A stretch of 64,000 bases of DNA from Novosphingobium sp. Lineage in GTDB: Bacteria > Pseudomonadota > Alphaproteobacteria > Sphingomonadales > Sphingomonadaceae. This document shows, one piece after another, positions 57,687 through 64,000 of this stretch. The notes beneath the pieces were generated by a model, which made no database searches, was not told where the DNA came from, and worked only from the letters and a program-made list of their open reading frames with translations. Where the stretch lies: the NCBI GenBank assembly GCA_017745295.1, contig JAGHZR010000013.1:32240-96239 (forward strand). The letters run 5' to 3'. Both the position numbers and the translations under genes were made by a program. Within the stretch, counting starts at the first letter, position 1. Each line of letters begins with the position of its first letter.

Positions 57687-58283
57687 TCAGGAACAGCCCT
57701 CGACATACTCCAGCACCGGCATCGTTCCGACGTGGATCAGCTTGACCTTCCCGTCCTGCCCGATCTCGAACCGGAGTGCCGGGTCGCCGCTTTTGGCATT
57801 GGGCGCCGTGAGATACTTTGCCGGAGAGGCCTCATACTTGTGCGGTTCCTCCCGGAAGCCCGCGAACCATTTCTTCACATCGGCCTCGCTGGAGCCGACA
57901 CCGATTCCTTCGACCAGCGTGACCTCAGAGCGCTGGCCAAGCGTGATGCGTTGCACTTTGCCTTGCTCGACGATGGCGTAGACGCCCGGATAGTCTGGCG
58001 AGGTCACCGTGCGGCAGGCATCGCTCTGCTGCGCCCCGCGCTCGGCCCAGGACGATCCTGCAGGCACCGCCTGGCCGATCCTTAGATCTCCCAGCCCTTC
58101 CAGCGACAGCACCTTGGGATCGGTAGTGGCCACCGGCGTGGCGACAGACGTTTCGGAAACGGTTTCGTCCGTCGTGGCGGAAGAGGTGGCCGTATCGCTC
58201 GGCTGTTCCGGCGCCTTCGCAGGTTCGGACGAACAGGCCGCAAGAGCGACGGCGAGGACCGATGCGGTGAGAAGATTTTTCAT
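57687..58283 (-). CDS. putative lipoprotein
   Basis: This 198-aa protein starts MKNLLTASVLAVALAACSSE with lipobox LAAC, followed by a Thr/Ser/Glu-rich linker. The C-terminal domain (about 60-195) has LGDLRIGQAVPAGSSWAERG and VEGIGVGSSEADVKKWFAG, with two Cys (DACRT, EGCS). Function unknown. GAAAAATC precedes the ATG weakly. Confidence 0.75.
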   Translation of the reverse strand: MKNLLTASVLAVALAACSSEPAKAPEQPSDTATSSATTDETVSETSVATPVATTDPKVLSLEGLGDLRIGQAVPAGSSWAERGAQQSDACRTVTSPDYPGVYAIVEQGKVQRITLGQRSEVTLVEGIGVGSSEADVKKWFAGFREEPHKYEASPAKYLTAPNAKSGDPALRFEIGQDGKVKLIHVGTMPVLEYVEGCS

Positions 58284-58564
58284 GGCGGCTACAACGAAGG
58301 GGAACGCGCGAGGTTCCGAATGATGACATCGCGCCGCCCTTCAAACCTTTGGGTTTTTTTGCGGACAGGCGAGAGGCGCCCATTGAACGGCAGTTTTCAT
58401 AGAGCTTGCTCATCGGTGGCTTGCAGACTTTCATTGATGCCATGGAAATGGATGAGGTCTTACCGTCATCTACACCGAGTCTGAGGCGGATACCCTCAAG
58501 GCAGGCCTCCCCTTGCCCCAACAGTCAATACTGCCCGATCATTCGTCCCGCCCCGTCCTGGAAT

Positions 58565-61500
58565 CTAGAATCTGACGCCGTAGTCTTCAAATTCATCGCG
58601 AATACCGGGATCGATTTGCAAGGCGGCCTTCATATCGGCATCCGACTTTTCATGATCTCCCTTACGCGCTTCGGCTAAGGCTCTGCCGAACAAGGACGAC
58701 GGCATTCGGGGTCTTTGTGTCAGGACCTTATTGTAAGTGTTGATGGCCTCGTCGATACGTCCCAGGCGCAAAAGAACCAGGCCGCGGCTGTCGAGGAACC
58801 CGGTGTTATCCGGCGCTTTGGCCAGGGCGGTATCGCAATCGGCCAACGCGGATTCGAGCGTGACTCCCGCTGTCGCCATCGCCCAGCACATATTATTGAA
58901 TATCACAGGGTTTTTCGCAGTCTTGCGAACCTCCTGATAATCACGCTCGGCTTTTTCGGCATCTTTCGACCGCGCATACAGGATACCACGTTCGAGAAGC
59001 AGCGAGGGTTGGTTCGGAGATTTGTCCAAGGCGGCGGTGTAAGTGGAGATGGCCCCCCTCAGGTCCCCGTTTTGCGCTTGCAGTTTCCCTTTCTCGGCAA
59101 TGGCGGAATAGTCCTTCGGGTCCAGTTCGAGCGCGGCGTCGAGATCGGCAAGCCGCCCCGCCACGTCGCTTTTCGGCCTGCTGAGGCTGCGATTGTAGTA
59201 GGCATAGGCGTCGGGCTTGAGCGCGACGGCCTGGTCGGAAAGCCGCATCGCGTCGACTTGCCTGTTGAAGGCGCGGTAGATGCTTGCAGCCACGATATAG
59301 GCGTAGGCTTCGTCGGGATTGGCGGCGACAACCGCTGCGGCCTCAGCCAAAGCTTCATCCCGCTTGTCCTGCCTCTTGAAGATATTCGCCCGGAGCACGT
59401 ACAGACTTACCCAGTCAGGCCGTCCTTCAAGGGCGGCAGCAGCGTCCTCGAGGGCTTCGGTATCACGGCCGGCGGTCTTGTAAGCCTCTGCCCTGTGACT
59501 GAGCGTAAAGGCATTGCCAGGCTCGATGGCGAGAGCCTCGGTGTAGGCCGCGATGGCCTCTTGCGGATTGTCGCCCTGCTGCGCCATCAGGCCGCGGGCC
59601 CGAAATACGACTGCGTTGCGCGGATCTATCTTTGCAGCCGCATCGAGATCGGCGACAGCTGCTGGAAATTCCCGCTTCCAGACATGGACGAGACCGCGGT
59701 TTGCAAGTGGCCATGCACTGGTCGGATCCAAAGCCTGGGCCTTGTCAAAGTCCGCCATGGCCTCATCGTAGAGAGCTTTGTCGAGATAGACGCCACCCCT
59801 GTCGATGTAACCTGACGCCGTGGTGGGAACGGCGGCTTTGATGGCGTCGATGTCCGGCCCGGTATATTTGTAGCCAGCCGGCATGTGGACCGACACTGCA
59901 CGATCGCTCAGCGCGCGCAATATCGCCTGGTGAGCCGGTGCGTCCTTGCCTGCGAATTCCGGCACCAGGCTACGCTCGGTCTTCTCGATGGTGAAGACAC
60001 TGTCCACGATAACGGCGTGACGCTTGTATTCGATGCCGCCCGCTACCTGATCCACTTCCGTTCCGGCGCCAAGCTTGAAGGTGCCATGGCCTTTCGGCAG
60101 CAAGATCGTTTCCCGCGTGCGGACGAAGTAAGGGTAGGCGACGGCGAAAGGGGCGTCCGCTTCGGGGCCGGGATCGCGGCTGAAATCCGCTTGATAGCCT
60201 ACGCTTGTCCCGTCCGTTTGATAATTGCCGTTAGCCCAGTCCAGCTTGGCTTCGCCCTCCATGGTAAGGCGCATTTCTCCGCTCTTTGCATCGAAGTTCG
60301 CCGCTGCCGACTTCACCTCGATGAAGTCATACTGGCTCTTCCAGAATTCCTTGAGCGCCCGGTTTCGCGCTTCTCCGACAAGGTTTGCCACCGCGATGTT
60401 GAGTGCCATCCCGGCATCGCCGCGCATGATCGTTTCGACCTGCGCCGGGGATGCCCCGGCAATACCCTTTCTGGCGTCGATCCGGATATTGACGTCCTGC
60501 ATCGGCTCGGAAGGAGGGGTAGGCAGCATGCGAACGAGCGCGGCGCCTTTCGCCACAAGCGGAAGGCCCCAGCCGAGATAGGGCGTGGTCAGCCGATCGA
60601 GGCTGGTGTCGCCGGATCGGGTTCCGTCCAGCCAGTAGGTCCGCCCCGCGATGGAGGCGCGTACCAGAACATGGTTGAAAAGCCCGATCATCGGCAGACG
60701 CTCGTTGAGACCGTCGCCAAATACCGTGCTGACCGCAACGGGCTCCGCTTCAATGCCCATGGCGTGGAGAAGCGCGATGAGGAGCGCGGTCTTGCCCTTG
60801 CAATCGCCATAACGGCGCGACCAGGTCTTCTCTGCGTCGGCGGGAACATGGTCGCCTGTCCCCATTGCCAGCGCAACGTAGCGCACCCGATCCTGCACCA
60901 AGGCGAGGGCAGCTTCGGTGCGAACCTTGGGATCGGACGAAAGATTCCGGATACGCTCCAGTTCGGTGCTGAGAGGGCCTTGCGCCGGCAGCACTGCGGC
61001 CTTTTCGTAAAGCGGGGCCATGAGCGCCCCGAGTTCGCCCCATGATGCGAAATCCGTTACTTCGATCAGGCGCCCCAACTGATAGCGTTCAGGAGCACCT
61101 TTCGGCACCATGATCGGCTCCACATTGTCCAGCGATAGTTCCATGCTGGTTGTTCCCTCCGCTTTCGTCGGCTTGATTTCCGGAAGGGCGGTGGAGCGAA
61201 GGCGATTGGGCAGATTGCTGGGCCACTGCATCCGAAGATGCGCACGTCCGATCGGGAGAAAGTTCCAGGCGCCGGCAATCTGTTCGACGTGTCCTTTCAG
61301 TACGGGATCGCTCGACGATACCGACGCGGCCAATTCGAGCACGTCCCCGACCTGAAGGCCTTCGGGCTGGATATTGGCCGTCAGAATACCGTCAAGCGTT
61401 GCGCTTTCCAGATTCTGCTCGCGCCGCAAGACCGTGAAGGTTTGACCGGATTTGAGTACATCGATGGTCTGGTCGCCGCGCCTTATCAGCAGCTTATGCA

Positions 61501-61798
61501 CGACCAGGACATCGGTTTCCGGCCGCCACGGCAGCGAGATATTACCCGCAGACAGGCCTTGCGGAGTCTGAATTCGGAGTATGGTTTCGGTATAGACCGT
61601 CTTGCGACCCTGTTCGAAAGCGATCTGCTGGTCGGACAGGATTATCCGAATCGGAGTATCGCCAGACTTCTCAGTTACTGACAGGGGAGCGACCGGTTTT
61701 ACCCAGACAGGTGGGGGCGCGATAACCGGCGCCTCGGCAGCGTAGGCAGTGACCGTCAGTGCGCTGGTCGCAACCAATGCAACGAGAAGAATTTTCAT
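58565..61798 (-). CDS. DUF3857/transglutaminase-like protein with TPR repeats
   Basis: This is a 1077-aa protein with signal peptide (MKILLVALVATSALTVTAYA). The N-terminal DUF3857 part (about 45-250) is followed by a transglutaminase-like domain: RRYGDCKGKTALLIALLHAM with the nucleophile Cys, FNHVLV with His and WLDGT with Asp. A DUF3858-like region is followed by a long TPR array (about 690-1070), seen in repeats such as YDEAMADFDKAQALDPTSAW and PQEAIAAYTEALAIEPGNAF. Likely periplasmic; peptide or peptidoglycan processing is a guess. Confidence 0.85.
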   Translation of the reverse strand: MKILLVALVATSALTVTAYAAEAPVIAPPPVWVKPVAPLSVTEKSGDTPIRIILSDQQIAFEQGRKTVYTETILRIQTPQGLSAGNISLPWRPETDVLVVHKLLIRRGDQTIDVLKSGQTFTVLRREQNLESATLDGILTANIQPEGLQVGDVLELAASVSSSDPVLKGHVEQIAGAWNFLPIGRAHLRMQWPSNLPNRLRSTALPEIKPTKAEGTTSMELSLDNVEPIMVPKGAPERYQLGRLIEVTDFASWGELGALMAPLYEKAAVLPAQGPLSTELERIRNLSSDPKVRTEAALALVQDRVRYVALAMGTGDHVPADAEKTWSRRYGDCKGKTALLIALLHAMGIEAEPVAVSTVFGDGLNERLPMIGLFNHVLVRASIAGRTYWLDGTRSGDTSLDRLTTPYLGWGLPLVAKGAALVRMLPTPPSEPMQDVNIRIDARKGIAGASPAQVETIMRGDAGMALNIAVANLVGEARNRALKEFWKSQYDFIEVKSAAANFDAKSGEMRLTMEGEAKLDWANGNYQTDGTSVGYQADFSRDPGPEADAPFAVAYPYFVRTRETILLPKGHGTFKLGAGTEVDQVAGGIEYKRHAVIVDSVFTIEKTERSLVPEFAGKDAPAHQAILRALSDRAVSVHMPAGYKYTGPDIDAIKAAVPTTASGYIDRGGVYLDKALYDEAMADFDKAQALDPTSAWPLANRGLVHVWKREFPAAVADLDAAAKIDPRNAVVFRARGLMAQQGDNPQEAIAAYTEALAIEPGNAFTLSHRAEAYKTAGRDTEALEDAAAALEGRPDWVSLYVLRANIFKRQDKRDEALAEAAAVVAANPDEAYAYIVAASIYRAFNRQVDAMRLSDQAVALKPDAYAYYNRSLSRPKSDVAGRLADLDAALELDPKDYSAIAEKGKLQAQNGDLRGAISTYTAALDKSPNQPSLLLERGILYARSKDAEKAERDYQEVRKTAKNPVIFNNMCWAMATAGVTLESALADCDTALAKAPDNTGFLDSRGLVLLRLGRIDEAINTYNKVLTQRPRMPSSLFGRALAEARKGDHEKSDADMKAALQIDPGIRDEFEDYGVRF

Positions 61799-61953
61799 GA
61801 ATGCCCCCTATGTAAGAGGGATGATAGCCCAAGCTGCCGCGAATTCAATTTTCACGCAAACAACTGAGTCTTTCAGAAAAATAACATCATGCCCTGCCCG
61901 CCGCGGCCCGTAGAATGGCAGGTTTCAGGTCGACACCGGAAATTGCGGCCGGA

Positions 61954-62739
61954 TCAAAAAACGCCTTCGCCCCATCGATCCGCAAGCTTGGCGATCAACG
62001 CCATCGCCGCTGCCGGTGCCCGTTCCTTTGCGCCATTGATGAAAAACAGGAACACATCGCGTCCGGAGTTCGACCATTCCCGGACGCGCTCAGCCCAAGC
62101 GTCCAGTTCGGCGTCGGGGTAGCCCTGCTCGACCTCGGACTGCGCGTTCTGGAGGCGGGCGTAGACAAAAGGTCCTGCCTCGGCGGCCTCTGTAAAGGCC
62201 GGGTACTTGGGGCTGTCGGCAAGGATGACGGCGACACCGGCTTTCCGGACAAGGTCGAGGAAGGCCGGATCGTCGAAGCTCTCGTGGCGAGGCTCGATGG
62301 CGTGGCGCAGCGCGATGCCCTCGTGGCTCGCCGGCAGCAGGGCGAGGAAGGCGGCGATCTCGTCAGGGTCGAACCGTTTGGTGGCGGCCAGTTGCCAGTT
62401 GATCGGGCCGAGCCTGTCGCCGAGTTCGACGATCCCCTGCTCGACGAAATTGGTGACGCTCTCGCCCGCTTCCGCGAGATTCTTGCGGTTCGTGCAGTAA
62501 CGCGAGCCTTTGACCGCGAACCTGAACCCGTGCGGCACCGTATCGCGCCATTTGGCGAAACTGGCCGGTTTCTGGCGCCCATAGAACGTGGCGTTGATCT
62601 CGGTGCCGGTGAGGTGCTGGCCCAGATATTCGAGTTCGCGCGCCTTGGAGACGCCCTTGGGGTAGAACGTCTCGCGCCAGGGGTCGTAGCTCCAGCCGCC
62701 GATGCCGATATGGATCGCGCCGAAGCCTTGCGCGCTCAC
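61954..62739 (-). CDS. DUF72 family protein
   Basis: This is a 261-aa TIM-barrel-like protein. It starts MSAQGFGAIHIGIGGWSYDP, followed by WRETFYPKGV. Later motifs are EINATFYGRQKPASFAKWRD, FRFAVKGSRYCTNRKN and FVYARLQN, all DUF72. Function unknown, sometimes seen near DNA repair genes. Its ATG overlaps the previous stop (ATGA). Confidence 0.9.
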   Translation of the reverse strand: MSAQGFGAIHIGIGGWSYDPWRETFYPKGVSKARELEYLGQHLTGTEINATFYGRQKPASFAKWRDTVPHGFRFAVKGSRYCTNRKNLAEAGESVTNFVEQGIVELGDRLGPINWQLAATKRFDPDEIAAFLALLPASHEGIALRHAIEPRHESFDDPAFLDLVRKAGVAVILADSPKYPAFTEAAEAGPFVYARLQNAQSEVEQGYPDAELDAWAERVREWSNSGRDVFLFFINGAKERAPAAAMALIAKLADRWGEGVF

Positions 62740-63029
62740 CGGGGCTTGGCCCGCGAGAGGCGGCGGCGATTCGCGGTCACGCGCTTGCGATAGTGGCGGA
62801 CGGCCTTGTGCGCGGTCTTTTCCGGAGAGGTGAGGCCGCCGGTGGCCAGCTTGATCGCCAGTTCGGCATTGGCCTGGAGTTTTTCCGTGACCATGAGCAC
62901 GTTCTCGCGGTTGCTGCCGCGCCCGGTCATCATGTCCGTCGTCCGCATGCCGATCACGATCATCGAATCGGCCCAGAGACGGTAGCTGTCCTGAGCCAGT
63001 TTCATCCAGTCGTCGGCGGGGTTGCGCAT
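62736..63029 (-). CDS. small conserved hypothetical, helical
   Basis: This 97-aa protein is helical and basic at the C-terminus (KAVRHYRKRVTANRRRLSRA). The N-terminal 75 residues (WMKLAQDSYRLWADSMIVIG, ENVLMVTEKLQANAELAIKL) look phasin-like in helix pattern, but this is not certain. It is coupled to DUF72. Function unknown. Confidence 0.7.
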   Translation of the reverse strand: MRNPADDWMKLAQDSYRLWADSMIVIGMRTTDMMTGRGSNRENVLMVTEKLQANAELAIKLATGGLTSPEKTAHKAVRHYRKRVTANRRRLSRAKPR

Positions 63030-63068
63030 GAAATCGGATCTCCTTGGAGATCCGACCCTAGCACTCTT

Positions 63069-63142
63069 CGTCGCCCTCGCGAAGGCGAACTCCGCTATTC
63101 CCGAGAAAGGAAGCGGGGTCCCCGCTTTCGCGACAACGACGA
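63069..63142. repeat. REP-like palindromic repeat, family B, copy 2
   Basis: CGTCGCCCTCGCGAAGGCGA, spacer, AAGGAAGCGGGGTC, CCCCGCTTTCGCGACAACGA. Same layout as copy 1 (25645-25703), with diverged right arm. Lies between thiC and the DUF72 operon. Confidence 0.65.
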
Positions 63143-63173
63143 AGAGTTTGGCGACAGTTCAGTCTTTTAGAGT

Positions 63174-64000
<827 letters not shown>

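Noticed and set aside
59885..61045. 386-aa plus-strand frame over the DUF3857 gene
   Set aside because: Antisense to a complete transglutaminase-like domain.

Overview
The window is about 65% G+C DNA from an alphaproteobacterium, most likely a sphingomonad (Novosphingobium/Sphingomonas type). The evidence is the gene content: one bifunctional Rsh protein, an alpha-type SspB, an infC that starts at a rare ATA codon, ligase-associated PdeM, and a his-yciI-hinT cluster. Sphingomonad-style palindromic repeats (core GCTCAGGCTGAGC..GTCGAAG) also occur. The genus is an inference, because no rRNA is present.

Region 1, 1 to about 18036, is the right-hand part of a P2-like prophage; its left end lies outside the window. 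Late tail genes come first: V, W, sheath FI, tube FII, E/E' with a clear -1 frameshift heptamer, tape measure T, U and D. Next is a leftward lysogeny operon (S24 repressor, HIRAN protein, membrane-anchored OB-fold-like protein). It faces a rightward early operon: Cro/YdaS-like protein, a CII-position regulator, Ogr zinc finger, small proteins, a 908-aa primase-helicase, a zinc-ribbon protein, a GapR-like protein, a PAPS-reductase-like protein, an NPPF adenine methyltransferase, a small unknown protein and AlpA. A tyrosine integrase on the minus strand closes the element next to tRNA-Ser(GGA), whose 3' end is the probable att site.

Region 2, 18037 to about 31119, is chromosomal: a cyclophilin, a DUF1905 protein, rsh, a PilZ protein, an SDR, hemF, pdeM, infC, a J-domain protein and the complete leftward ybgC-tolQ-tolR-tolA-tolB-pal envelope operon.

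Region 3, 31120 to about 40600, holds hinT, hisE, a very short PEP-CTERM protein, and hisF, hisA, hisH and hisB with two small inserted genes. On the plus strand follow sspB, gmk, a lipoprotein, dapD and two small single-pass membrane proteins.

Region 4, 40900 to about 52450, holds a GMC oxidoreductase, a TIM-barrel isomerase-like protein, and the CMP-KDO genes kdsA, kdsB and kdsD. They are followed by a PhyH oxygenase, two DUF2279/YfiM-like proteins, an inositol-monophosphatase-family protein and a KpsC-like KDO transferase. Together these suggest KDO supply for lipid A and for a capsule-type lipid anchor.

Region 5, 52450 to 64000, is less dense. It has a gene-poor kilobase with a long hairpin and a frameshifted DUF2061 gene. 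Then come OsmC, a PhnA-like protein lacking its zinc ribbon, several lipoproteins and small secreted proteins, and a 1077-aa DUF3857/transglutaminase/TPR protein. DUF72 and the C-terminal part of thiC end the window.

The most distinctive non-coding items are a 145-bp near-perfect inverted repeat at 44384-44528 with a second copy at 37861-37973, the 79-nt hairpin at 52724-52802, and a repeated gene-junction sequence in the prophage cargo.
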